DNA from: a virus
Virus record (IMG/VR): IMGVR_UViG_3300032677_001281
Coordinates: 1-24,982 of that record
Reading direction: 5' to 3' (one strand)
DNA: 24,982 bases
The notes beneath the pieces are model-generated. The model had not been told where the DNA came from. It did not search any database and was given only the letters and a program-made list of their open reading frames with translations. Position 1 is the stretch's first letter. The number at the start of each line of letters is the position of its first letter. Of this stretch, positions 1 through 6,318 are shown one piece after another. The translations under genes were made by a program, and so were the position numbers.

Positions 1-110
1 GTCCACTCACCCTTGCCAAAGTCCACTAGCAAGCACATACTCATCCAGCCGATTGTGAACCAACTGATTTGTGTAAAGTGCAGGTCGTACCAATATAAAA
101 ACTTTTTCAT
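1..110 (-). CDS. small membrane protein, cut by the window edge
   Basis: This reading frame begins with ATG at 110 and runs off the left edge after about 36 codons, so only the N-terminus is visible. It starts MKKFLYWYDLHF and then has a hydrophobic, aromatic stretch (roughly residues 13-29, ISWFTIGWMSMCLLV) that could be one membrane helix, followed by DFGKGEW. Its ATG overlaps the TGA of the upstream hydrolase gene in an ATGA junction, the same coupling seen between most genes here, which supports it being a real gene. I do not recognise the family. The rest of the protein is outside the window. Confidence 0.55.
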   Translation of the reverse strand, partial: MKKFLYWYDLHFTQISWFTIGWMSMCLLVDFGKGEW

Positions 111-853
111 TTCTTCATCCATTCTTTAATTTTGTCAACGGTTTCTTTTTCGATTCCAAGGAATCCGTGATGTGAAATACCCGAGCATTCATTACCTCCG
201 ATATCACCGCCATCCATCATGATAGTATCTGTACCTAGTGCCTTGGAGTGGGTAACAGCGCCTGGTCCGTTGGTCCATTTACAACTATCGCCAATGTGAC
301 CGACTACAATATTTTTACTCTTTAATCCAGTGCTGTCAAAACTGCCCACAGCTGAAGTATGTATAAACCCTGCAACTTCGCCATCTATGTGTGTTGCTAG
401 ATACATTGTGTCAGGTGTACTATAACTAGTACCAGCAACAAATATTTTAACTCCCGGATATCTACGTTGCAAATCATCAATTAATCCACGCATACGGTCA
501 ACGCTACTAAACCGATCTATAACTACTGTTACAGTTTCTTTGTCGGCAAACAGTATTCTTGATCGAATTAAAAAGTTACCTTTGGTATTAAAGAAGATTG
601 TACCGTCTGCTTCTTTTTGTAATCCTATTGTGCCATTGCCACCGGGCATTAAAATAACAGCATACTTGGGTTTCGCACCTGGATATTCTGTTAGTAGATA
701 TGGAATTTTATCTCCATTGGCATAATGAGCAGTATCTACATACTGGTCTGGTGCATAGGTAGCAGACGAAAAGTCTGCAGGATTACTTGGGTTATGCTGT
801 GCATACACCACGGAACTAACTAATAAGCAGGATAACACTAATAATTTATTCAT
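107..853 (-). CDS. secreted alpha/beta-hydrolase-like protein
   Basis: The 248-residue protein opens with a typical Sec signal peptide (MNKLLVLSCLLVSSVVYA, likely cleaved after Ala18), so the product should reach the periplasm or outside. The mature part looks like an alpha/beta hydrolase: an oxyanion-type loop MPGGNG at about 69-74, a nucleophile-elbow-like GTSYS at 141-145 (Ser143, with Ser in place of the last Gly of GxSxG), and a late His pair at 228-229 before HGF. Cys191 and Cys223 could form a disulfide. The substrate cannot be told. It is the last complete gene of the leftward block. Its end is coupled by ATGA to a small membrane protein. A secreted hydrolase is unusual cargo for a phage and may come from a host. 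Confidence 0.6.
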   Translation of the reverse strand: MNKLLVLSCLLVSSVVYAQHNPSNPADFSSATYAPDQYVDTAHYANGDKIPYLLTEYPGAKPKYAVILMPGGNGTIGLQKEADGTIFFNTKGNFLIRSRILFADKETVTVVIDRFSSVDRMRGLIDDLQRRYPGVKIFVAGTSYSTPDTMYLATHIDGEVAGFIHTSAVGSFDSTGLKSKNIVVGHIGDSCKWTNGPGAVTHSKALGTDTIMMDGGDIGGNECSGISHHGFLGIEKETVDKIKEWMKK

Positions 854-862
854 TTACTTTTC

Positions 863-1039
863 TTAGTTTGCCGCAGGACGTCTACGTTCATAATCGGTAC
901 GTTGTAATTCTGACCAAACAAGATTCTTTTTAGCCAGGCGAGCTTGACGCCAATCCATAACAGTGGCTACTAACATAGCACCGAAGAATCCAATACCTAT
1001 TCCAGTAGCAAGGAATAATCCAGCATACATTATCCACAT
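863..1039 (-). CDS. small single-span membrane protein (58 aa)
   Basis: This ORF begins MWIMYAGLFLATGIGIGFFG and has one hydrophobic helix over about residues 3-28. A basic cytoplasmic-type tail follows (WRQARLAKKN, then YERRRPAAN). The ATG at 1039 is preceded by GGAGAAATAAT, a good ribosome binding site that overlaps the stop region of the upstream nuclease gene. The positive-inside pattern suggests N-out/C-in. I do not recognise a family. A short membrane protein next to a signal-peptide protein could belong to the lysis or envelope functions of the phage, but nothing in the sequence proves that. Confidence 0.6.
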   Translation of the reverse strand: MWIMYAGLFLATGIGIGFFGAMLVATVMDWRQARLAKKNLVWSELQRTDYERRRPAAN

Positions 1040-1040
1040 A

Positions 1041-2033
1041 TTATTTCTCCGGGTACGGTGCTTCTAAGAAACGAACATAACTATCAGCCATCTCTGACAT
1101 CTTAATAAGATCATACTTGCCGCAGAACTTTAAGAAGTGTGCTCCTACCATAGGGCGATTTAACAGAACTGCTCCTTCGGCGATAGTAGTAGTAATCTTG
1201 GCTTTAATATCGTCCGGTTGTGCAGATAAGTCGACTAAGACCACATTGCGATTATAATCATCTAGAACCTTATGCTCTACTTCATTATGATCAGTCCAGC
1301 GTTGTAGCATTAGATTATTCCATGCAAAGCCCTTCTTATCTTTGTCGGCAAAGGCTTCTTCAAGACCAGTTTTAGTCTTAGTTCCTTTCCGACGTACTCC
1401 CGGGTAAGCCGAAAATACGTTGTCGGTGGGGTCTCCCCGCATACACTTTTCGAAAAGAATCCACTTAGGATCCGGAATGACCTTTGCTTCCTTAGTTTTT
1501 TTATCGATGACTGCTTTACCCTTTTTGTCGAAAATACCTTGAATAGTGTGGAGCTCATCTGCGATCCCGTTGTATTGATTTACGTTGTCTGCTAGTAGTT
1601 GATGGAAGTCACTATCGCTTGATACGATAGTGTGATGATCTGTTGGGTGACTCTGAATCCAACCTGCAATTAAGTCATCTGCTTCTAAATTTTCGTGTTG
1701 CAGTACTGTGCAGTTGGTCTTGTTGGCAAGATAGTCTTTAAGGTTATCAAATGATTCCCAAAAGAGTTTATCTTCCTCTTGTTCTGTTTCTGTAAGTGCC
1801 GCACGTGCCACAGCACGGTTAGCCTTGTATGGTGTATAAAAGTCTTTGCGCCAGCTACGTCCTTCTAAGAAGAAAATAACGTGATCTGCTTTTTGATCTC
1901 TCCAACTTTTACTAACACTACCTAGCGTAGTATGTATAGCAAAACCCAGTTTATCCCAGGTATCTGCTTGGCGGTGAGCGGCGTGTCTAGCACGGAAGAA
2001 TGTGTTTGCGGTATCTACAAGTAAGTATCTCAT
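1041..2033 (-). CDS. 5'-3' exonuclease / flap endonuclease (T4 RNase H-like, FEN family)
   Basis: The 330-residue protein starts MRYLLVDTANTFFRARH, where the first Asp is the metal-binding residue at the front of 5'-nuclease domains. It then shows the family motifs in order: ENLEADDLIAGW (acidic cluster), SSDSDFHQLL, and MRGDPTDNVFSAYPGVRRKG, the GDxxDN plus helix-hairpin-helix region that grips DNA. The family removes RNA primers and flaps at the replication fork, as T4 RNase H does. A longer frame with a start at 2114 exists, but the extra 27 residues overlap the upstream gene and do not look like the family. The ATG at 2033 is chosen because the family N-terminus starts there. No Shine-Dalgarno is seen; the promoter at 2040-2068 would start RNA almost exactly at this ATG. 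Confidence 0.88.
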   Translation of the reverse strand: MRYLLVDTANTFFRARHAAHRQADTWDKLGFAIHTTLGSVSKSWRDQKADHVIFFLEGRSWRKDFYTPYKANRAVARAALTETEQEEDKLFWESFDNLKDYLANKTNCTVLQHENLEADDLIAGWIQSHPTDHHTIVSSDSDFHQLLADNVNQYNGIADELHTIQGIFDKKGKAVIDKKTKEAKVIPDPKWILFEKCMRGDPTDNVFSAYPGVRRKGTKTKTGLEEAFADKDKKGFAWNNLMLQRWTDHNEVEHKVLDDYNRNVVLVDLSAQPDDIKAKITTTIAEGAVLLNRPMVGAHFLKFCGKYDLIKMSEMADSYVRFLEAPYPEK

Positions 2034-2039
2034 TGAGTT

Positions 2040-2068
2040 ATAATAGCATTTAATGATTAAGCTGTCAA
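2040..2068 (-). promoter_or_regulatory. sigma70-type promoter for the 5' nuclease
   Basis: On the minus strand TTGACA (2063-2068) and TATTAT (2040-2045) are separated by exactly 17 nt. The -35 box is a perfect consensus and overlaps the end of the upstream SGNH-like gene. The expected start of transcription, about seven bases past the -10 box, falls at or within a base or two of the ATG at 2033, which predicts a leaderless or near-leaderless mRNA. Confidence 0.7.
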
Positions 2069-2806
2069 GTTCTTTTCGACTATGCGTTGATATAAGAACT
2101 CTGCCCATGCACAATGGGCATCTACACCAAAATGGTAAGACGTTGGGTTAACTGTTTTAAATCCTTTTTGGATGCACCAATTGTAGTAGGTAAGATCTGG
2201 ATTATATGGGTCAATATATGAATTGCCCCAGTCGAGCTCTTTATGTGGAATGCTGGATACAGTTATCTGTCCTGTACGTATAGGAGCAAAGTGGCTATAG
2301 GTATTAAAGAATACATGCGGAATGTTTAATTCATCCAATTCTTTATGGAAGTTATGTATACGTGTGTGCCATTCCAGCAAGCGTTTTTCTCGATATGGCT
2401 GGTCCTGCATAACGACCCATTCTTTATATTGCGTTTTCAATTCGTGAGGAACAGTATCTGTGCCACTTGCAGTTACTTGGTAATAGATTCCATTGTGAAG
2501 CCATTCTTCACGTTCCCAAGTTGACCATCCTATAACAACAAGATCTGGTTTAGAGTCGTTTGGAAAGTTTGCTAGATATTCCTGCGTGGTTCTTAGAATC
2601 CGGTCATTGCTTGCAGCACTTTCAGCAGCGCATTCTAGAACAGCATACAACATATTGGCCAGTTCGCAACCATAGCTAACACGTAGATTGTCTGGGTGAG
2701 GTTGTCGGCCCAGTGCCCAGTACAAGGGATCATCTTCTGCAAAAGCATGTGGGTTAACTGCTTCAGCACCTGCGCTATGGCTATCACCATTTACATATAC
2801 AATCAT
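2057..2806 (-). CDS. SGNH/GDSL-hydrolase-like protein
   Basis: The 249-residue protein starts MIVYVNGDSHSAGAEAV, where GDSHS is the block I nucleophile motif of SGNH hydrolases. A long middle part has PDLVVIGWSTWEREEW (a block III-like position). Near the end SYHFGVDAHCAWAEFLYQRI resembles block V, where an Asp and a His complete the triad. Members cleave acyl or acetyl esters on sugars, lipids or glycans; the substrate here is unknown. The gene follows the lysine-rich protein with an 11 nt gap, and an AGG lies just before the ATG. A second SGNH-like protein at 10543-11256 has the same general plan (N-terminal NG-S motif, C-terminal Asp/His with a YxxxV/IxQRI helix), so the phage has a pair. 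Confidence 0.65.
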   Translation of the reverse strand: MIVYVNGDSHSAGAEAVNPHAFAEDDPLYWALGRQPHPDNLRVSYGCELANMLYAVLECAAESAASNDRILRTTQEYLANFPNDSKPDLVVIGWSTWEREEWLHNGIYYQVTASGTDTVPHELKTQYKEWVVMQDQPYREKRLLEWHTRIHNFHKELDELNIPHVFFNTYSHFAPIRTGQITVSSIPHKELDWGNSYIDPYNPDLTYYNWCIQKGFKTVNPTSYHFGVDAHCAWAEFLYQRIVEKNLTA

Positions 2807-2817
2807 ACTGACCTATA

Positions 2818-3297
2818 TTAACTTACCTCGGTGCGTCCATCACCGATATCTCTACGATTGATTTCTCTAGGACGATCATTAATTGGTTGATTGGCTTCCC
2901 ATTGTTCAAAGTTTTCGGCTACCACGTTCTTACATACGTCTTGGAACCATAGGTCTACCATGTCACTATCTGTTTTGCCTTTGTATCCGGCACGTACCAA
3001 GTTTGTGATGAACTTTTCATTCCAGTCTAATTCAAACGCACCATTGCCGATATTATCTGGATCTAATTCCACTGCTACTACACTAACCCAAGGTTCTCCT
3101 TTGGCGTCAGCTGCTTGTCGCGGAGTCATTCCTGTAAAATCAATCTTCTTGGTTGTCTTGACTTTAGGTGTTGCAGTTGCTTTAGCCACTGGCTGTTTAA
3201 CTGCAACTTTCTTAGTTACTGTTTTCTTTGCTACTGGCTTTTTAACTGCAACTTTCTTAGTTACTGTTTTCTTTGCTACTGGCTTTTTAGTTGCCAT
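2818..3297 (-). CDS. lysine/alanine/valine-rich repeat protein with a conserved C-terminal domain
   Basis: The start at 3297 (MATKKPVAKK) is preferred over an ATG two codons upstream because AGGAG then sits at a proper distance. The N-terminal 50 residues are histone H1-like: a 15-residue unit KKPVAKKTVTKKVAV occurs twice and a third, decayed copy follows. The remaining ~105 residues are acidic and globular, beginning DFTGMTPRQAADAKGEPW and including NLVRAGYKGKTDSDMVDLWFQDVC. The basic tail probably binds DNA or RNA, or acidic partners; this is inferred from composition only. A second short protein here (12820-13044) also begins MATKKP and has a lysine-rich tail. I do not recognise the C-terminal domain. 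Confidence 0.7.
   Translation of the reverse strand: MATKKPVAKKTVTKKVAVKKPVAKKTVTKKVAVKQPVAKATATPKVKTTKKIDFTGMTPRQAADAKGEPWVSVVAVELDPDNIGNGAFELDWNEKFITNLVRAGYKGKTDSDMVDLWFQDVCKNVVAENFEQWEANQPINDRPREINRRDIGDGRTEVS
3191..3280 (-). repeat. two direct 45-bp repeats inside the lysine-rich gene
   Basis: Positions 3191-3235 and 3236-3280 are tandem copies that differ at a single base (44 of 45 identical). Each codes for 15 residues, so copy number can change without a frameshift. Near identity at the DNA level implies a recent duplication. Partly matching sequence continues on both sides. Confidence 0.9.
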
Positions 3298-3299
3298 TT

Positions 3300-3761
3300 T
3301 CATTCTCCTGAATTTCTAACCATGTATTTTACTTGACTTAGGTACTCATAGTCAACTGGTACACCAGTAGTCCAATCTGTGGGTCCTGTTTGCACCAACA
3401 ACATTTGTTCTTTTCTACGGTCCCATACTAACCAGTACAGGTTACCCATTACTACTTGAAACTGGTATTCGGCAGCATGCACCATGTCGGTGATATCTAA
3501 CCGACGTTTAATACCTTCTGCTTGCTTTTGTAGTACTGCAACTAGTTCCATAATACGATCATACTCCTGCTGGGCATACATCCTAGCATGATTGATCATT
3601 ATGTCTTTTTGTTTAGTGACAGGTACAAGATCAAACTTTGGACCACTAGACTCTGTAGGATACGTGCTAACATTTCTATTAAAGAAGGGTATTAAGACAT
3701 TGCCCACAGTGATATCAAAGCTGGTACGCCCGTCACTGACATTAGACCTTTTATCAGTCAC
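3300..3761 (-). CDS. DUF2452-family protein
   Basis: The 153-residue protein contains the hallmark stretch GPKFDLVPVTKQKDIMINHA, followed by an all-helical segment (ARMYAQQEYDRIMELVAVLQKQAEGIKRRLDITD), then FQVVMGNLYWLVWDRR and GPTDWTTG. These match the DUF2452 family as I remember it, found in bacteria and in T4-like phages; its function is not known. Translation starts at a GTG that overlaps the TGA of the upstream gene (GTGA), so it is translationally coupled. The C-terminus overlaps the start region of the lysine-rich gene. Confidence 0.75.
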   Translation of the reverse strand: MTDKRSNVSDGRTSFDITVGNVLIPFFNRNVSTYPTESSGPKFDLVPVTKQKDIMINHARMYAQQEYDRIMELVAVLQKQAEGIKRRLDITDMVHAAEYQFQVVMGNLYWLVWDRRKEQMLLVQTGPTDWTTGVPVDYEYLSQVKYMVRNSGE

Positions 3762-4030
3762 TGTTTTAATTTCTGTATAATGTATTCTACTTCGTTGTAG
3801 TAACGATGTTCTTCAACTGGAGTTCCAGGCCCAGTCCATACTGCTGTACCTTTGTAAGCATGGGTTAGCCAAAGACGCCGACCAGTTATATGGCAACGCT
3901 TAGGCCATAGCAAATAAACTAATTTAAACTCTGCACGAGTATTAAAAGGATCGTATTGTTCGTCCATCCACATTCCTGTTATATTCATTCCGTATAAGCC
4001 TTGCGGAAACATTCCGTACCTTACTTTCAC
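3758..4030 (-). CDS. conserved small hypothetical protein (aromatic, WLTHAYKGTAVW)
   Basis: About 90 residues if translation starts at the GTG at 4030, which overlaps the TGA of queE as GTGA; an earlier in-frame GTG at 4051 would also work but would overlap queE further. The protein is rich in Tyr and Trp (for example FKLVYLLWPKRCHITGRRLW and WTGPGTPVEEHRYYNEVEYI). The C-terminal part, in which a WTGPGTPVE segment is followed by a Tyr-rich helix, resembles the end of the next protein, DUF2452 (WTTGVPVDYEYLSQVKYM). The two neighbours may therefore share a small module. No function can be assigned. Confidence 0.6.
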   Translation of the reverse strand: MKVRYGMFPQGLYGMNITGMWMDEQYDPFNTRAEFKLVYLLWPKRCHITGRRLWLTHAYKGTAVWTGPGTPVEEHRYYNEVEYIIQKLKQ

Positions 4031-4890
4031 TTGCCCCAACCATTGCCCCACAAGTCTACGTGCAAGCGTGGGCTATAATTAAATCCACGTTCGCAACAGA
4101 TATTGGCAATGTTTAGTTTGTTTGATTCATATGGATCAACAACACCGCCCTGTGGCATCAAGTAAACAACACCAGTAAATCCACCTGCACGGAAAGCATC
4201 TACAGCCCGAACTGCCTCGTCAACGTGATCCGTTGTTTCCACAACAAACTTAAGATATGTGTGTCCATATGTTTGATAGATATTAACAACCTTGGGCTTG
4301 ATAGCATCTTCCCAAGTTTCCCCACTAGCACTTAACTTGGCACTTACGCTAAAGGTAACTTCACGTCCGGGTAATTCATCAACCCAATCGATTAAGTAAT
4401 CACGAAAGTCTTCATGTAGCTCTTGGGTACCATTGGTTTCAAATGTAATGTTCTTTAAGTCTGCCATACGTGGATGACTCAGCAACTCAGCATAAGCACG
4501 TTGCCAACCCAACAATGGTTCACCGCCAGTAATAACCAGGTGTACATCATTGCCGTTATTCTGCGCCCACATGTTATTAGGAGTTAATGCTAACATTTGT
4601 TCTACAAGTTCTTCTGTAGTTAATGTTGGACTTAGGTGTTTAAATGCAGGATGCCAACTTGCGTAACTATCGCAACCTGTTTCAACTAAGGGTAAACTTA
4701 AGAAAGTATCATATTTGCTAACTTCTTTAGCAACTTCATCTGCACCTGTGGATTTTTCACCGGGCTTGCAACCAAATGAACTACACGTAAAATTGCAACC
4801 ATACGTCCGCAGAAAAACTGATGGCACGCCAACAAATCTTCCTTCTCCCTGAAGTGAATAAAACAATTCACTTACTTTAATCTTTGCCAT
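4027..4890 (-). CDS. queE: 7-carboxy-7-deazaguanine synthase (QueE-like radical SAM enzyme)
   Basis: QueE converts 6-carboxytetrahydropterin to 7-carboxy-7-deazaguanine (CDG) using S-adenosylmethionine, Mg and a 4Fe-4S cluster. The 287-residue protein shows the family start VSELFYSLQGEG and FLRTYGCNFTC, the GGE motif ITGGEPLLGW at 120-129, and FETNGTQ. The cysteines are unusual: C32-x3-C36-x4-C41 rather than the usual third Cys two residues after the second; another Cys at 73 (ETGCDSYASW) could be the third ligand, as part of an insert. AGGACA lies ahead of the ATG at 4890. Gene order downstream is DUF2452 and a repeat protein; upstream are a Zn-ribbon-like gene, a MazG-like gene and queD, so the two pathway enzymes share a transcription unit. 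Confidence 0.88.
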   Translation of the reverse strand: MAKIKVSELFYSLQGEGRFVGVPSVFLRTYGCNFTCSSFGCKPGEKSTGADEVAKEVSKYDTFLSLPLVETGCDSYASWHPAFKHLSPTLTTEELVEQMLALTPNNMWAQNNGNDVHLVITGGEPLLGWQRAYAELLSHPRMADLKNITFETNGTQELHEDFRDYLIDWVDELPGREVTFSVSAKLSASGETWEDAIKPKVVNIYQTYGHTYLKFVVETTDHVDEAVRAVDAFRAGGFTGVVYLMPQGGVVDPYESNKLNIANICCERGFNYSPRLHVDLWGNGWGK

Positions 4891-4963
4891 TATTGTCCTT
4901 TAACATATCAAATCCTAACTCTCTTGGTGTTTTGCCACGCCATTCTTTTGGTGTTCTTCTACC
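4877..4963 (-). pseudogene. stop-interrupted coding tail (…TPKEWRGKTPREL…)
   Basis: In the frame of the upstream Zn-ribbon-like gene, beyond its TAA (4979-4981) and a second TAG (4964-4966), an open stretch of 28 codons encodes GRRTPKEWRGKTPRELGF and then DMLKDNNGKD, ending at a TAA inside the start of queE. It looks protein-like and has no start codon of its own near its front. It could be the remains of a longer C-terminus, a small gene broken by a one- or two-base indel (an ATGCGTAGG lies just ahead in another frame), or a sequencing error. The queE ribosome binding site lies within it. Confidence 0.4.
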
Positions 4964-4978
4964 CTACGCATTTAATTT

Positions 4979-5293
4979 TTATTGAGTTGGGTCTTCGGGA
5001 TTAATTAAATTATTATTTGCAGATTTCTGCATTACACCGGACAAATAGCTATGATATGCTTTAGTTCTATCACCTTTAGCAAATACACGCCTACCACACT
5101 CGTTGCATTCGTGATAAAACATTTCGTGTAATATAACCTCTCCACCTGCCCATTTAGGTTGCTTTTCTAATACTTCCGACCCCTCAATGGTAAATTTGTC
5201 TACACATTGATTAAACGTACATATCACTTCAAACGTTACTGGATCTAAAAAGCTAACATCAACTTTTTTCTTTGACATTTTTTTAATCTTCAT
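4979..5293 (-). CDS. small Zn-ribbon-like protein (MqsA-N-like?)
   Basis: 104 residues, beginning MKIKKMSKKKVDVSF (the second Met is an alternative start). A Cys pair CTFNQC near residue 25 is followed some 45 residues later by HECNECGRRVF, the CxxCG half of a zinc ribbon, with hydrophobic strands between. The layout recalls the N-terminal zinc domain of MqsA/YgiT-type proteins, but no helix-turn-helix follows and the first pair is CX4C, so the link is weak. Its first codons overlap the end of the MazG-like gene. Function unknown. Downstream sequence in the same frame continues to look coding past two stops (see the entry at 4877-4963). Confidence 0.55.
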   Translation of the reverse strand: MKIKKMSKKKVDVSFLDPVTFEVICTFNQCVDKFTIEGSEVLEKQPKWAGGEVILHEMFYHECNECGRRVFAKGDRTKAYHSYLSGVMQKSANNNLINPEDPTQ

Positions 5294-5564
5294 ATATGTT
5301 TGACCATTCGGTTAGTTTTTGACTTTTTTTCACTTGTGCTACATGTAATTCTTTATCTGTATATACTTGGTGTGCTTTAAGTAATTCTATTAGTAAAGTA
5401 ACATCGCCCAACTCTTGTACTAAGTGCTCACGTTGAGTGCCGCCATCTTTGTAACTATTGTCTATGCCAAAGCGGCGAATCTTGCTGATAGCAACAATTA
5501 CTTCCGCACACTCCTCTTGGAGTATGTCTAGGATTTTGTTTACCTTAGGCGAACAGGTCTTCAT
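5283..5564 (-). CDS. MazG-like nucleotide pyrophosphohydrolase
   Basis: I choose the ATG at 5564 (MKTCSPKVNKILDILQEECAE), preceded by GAGTGGA, giving 93 residues; the longer frame back to 5690 lies wholly inside queD and looks like a shadow. The all-alpha NTP pyrophosphohydrolase metal site is visible as QEECAEVIVAISK and, about 30 residues later, HLVQELGDVTLLIELL (ExxxE and ExxD). Such enzymes hydrolyse (d)NTPs or alarmone-like nucleotides to the monophosphates. The gene overlaps the last 20 bases of queD and is therefore coupled to it. It differs clearly from the second MazG-like protein at 16661-17038. Confidence 0.75.
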   Translation of the reverse strand: MKTCSPKVNKILDILQEECAEVIVAISKIRRFGIDNSYKDGGTQREHLVQELGDVTLLIELLKAHQVYTDKELHVAQVKKSQKLTEWSNIYED

Positions 5565-6045
5565 TCCACTCACGATGTCCTTCACGAAACGCCATGTTAC
5601 TTTGGGTTTCTCTAACTTCGACTTTGTAGCACCATAGACGATCTGCTTCAGCTTCACCCCACATGTCAGGGATATAAACACCATTGACATATTTGTACAA
5701 CATATCTGCTAGTCCTTCACACCCTAGCCTAGGAAGGATAGTAAGTTTAGCTAGATTTTTTTCTTGTAAAAGTTTGTATGTTTCTAATTCAGGATCATCT
5801 TCTGCCACTAATAAAGTGTGATCAAATTGACTTTCTAAAATACCTTTAAGCTCTTTAAGTCCGCCATAATCGGCAGCCCAGTGGCGGGTATCTAATGTAT
5901 CTGTACCAAAGTAAAATTTCATACTAAAACTATAACCGTGAATTAAGTTACAGTGACTATCGGATTTCCATTGGCGATATGCACACGGAAATGCGTCATG
6001 ATATTCTTTTGTACTGGTGTACTTGTATTGTATTGCTTGATTCAT
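5545..6045 (-). CDS. queD: 6-carboxytetrahydropterin synthase-like protein (divergent QueD)
   Basis: QueD turns dihydroneopterin triphosphate into 6-carboxytetrahydropterin, the substrate of QueE. This 166-residue T-fold protein has the catalytic Cys32 in HCNLIHGYSF, the D75-H76 pair (FDHTLL), DYGGLKELK as the ID-F-LK segment, C109-E110 (GCEGLAD) and VRET near the end. Compared with E. coli QueD, the zinc-binding HGH is HGY and the earlier His of AAHRL appears as CAYRQW, so two of three zinc ligands seem replaced; as I recall, similar YRQW/HGY sequences occur in alphaproteobacteria. A consensus promoter and an AGGAG lie directly ahead. It heads the transcription unit that contains queE. Confidence 0.85.
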   Translation of the reverse strand: MNQAIQYKYTSTKEYHDAFPCAYRQWKSDSHCNLIHGYSFSMKFYFGTDTLDTRHWAADYGGLKELKGILESQFDHTLLVAEDDPELETYKLLQEKNLAKLTILPRLGCEGLADMLYKYVNGVYIPDMWGEAEADRLWCYKVEVRETQSNMAFREGHREWNEDLFA

Positions 6046-6063
6046 AATAATTCTCCTATGTTA

Positions 6064-6092
6064 ATTATAGCATAGGCGGCAGAATTTATCAA
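6064..6092 (-). promoter_or_regulatory. strong sigma70-type promoter for queD
   Basis: TTGATA (6087-6092) and TATAAT (6064-6069) lie 17 nt apart on the minus strand. The predicted start of RNA is near 6057, where the AGGAGA ribosome binding site begins, so the 5' leader is only about 12 nt. The surrounding 6046-6132 gap holds no gene. Confidence 0.75.
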
Positions 6093-6132
6093 TCGGGATG
6101 ACGCCATAAGACCGATGTTTTTGGGGATATAA

Positions 6133-6318
6133 CTATTTATCTTGTTCAATTTGGGTGCATTTAAGTTTATCATCGCATAGTTCAAATGTACCATTTTGGG
6201 TATTCATGCGTACAATATGCCCTTCGTGAACTGTAAAGGTATATTTGGCATTGTCAACCGCAGGCATTGTCACTTGGTATCCAAGTAAAGCACACATCAG
6301 GGCTGTTAGGGCTATCAT
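6133..6318 (-). CDS. small exported or membrane-anchored protein (61 aa)
   Basis: MIALTALMCALLGYQVTMPAV makes a short hydrophobic N-terminus that could be an uncleaved anchor or signal peptide. About 40 polar residues follow, with a Cys pair (ELCDDKLKC) that could form a disulfide outside the cytoplasm. AGGAAATATAA precedes the ATG, which overlaps the upstream TGA. It is the last gene of the folE block. I do not recognise it. Confidence 0.5.
   Translation of the reverse strand: MIALTALMCALLGYQVTMPAVDNAKYTFTVHEGHIVRMNTQNGTFELCDDKLKCTQIEQDK
6134..6141 (-). promoter_or_regulatory. possible T4-type late promoter element
   Basis: The minus strand reads GATAAATA here, matching the NATAAATA form of T4-like late promoters (T4 consensus TATAAATA), about 90 bp upstream of queD. 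It overlaps the stop codon of the small upstream gene, so chance or coding use can explain it. Only one other such octamer in a non-coding position was noticed (9495-9502, plus strand). Confidence 0.25.

Noticed and set aside
1310-1558. Second minus-strand frame within the 5' nuclease gene
   Set aside because: It lies inside well-supported nuclease motifs in another frame.
2891-3319. Plus-strand open frame over the lysine-rich gene
   Set aside because: It is the antisense of the 45-bp repeat region, is low in complexity and has no ribosome binding site; the minus-strand gene explains it.
4979-5293. MqsRA-type toxin-antitoxin
   Set aside because: No MqsR-like toxin is adjacent and the antitoxin helix-turn-helix is missing, so only the zinc-ribbon likeness stands.
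6070-6132. ATCGG…CCGAT inverted repeat as a terminator after the folE block
   Set aside because: Only five base pairs, a 15-base loop and no T run.
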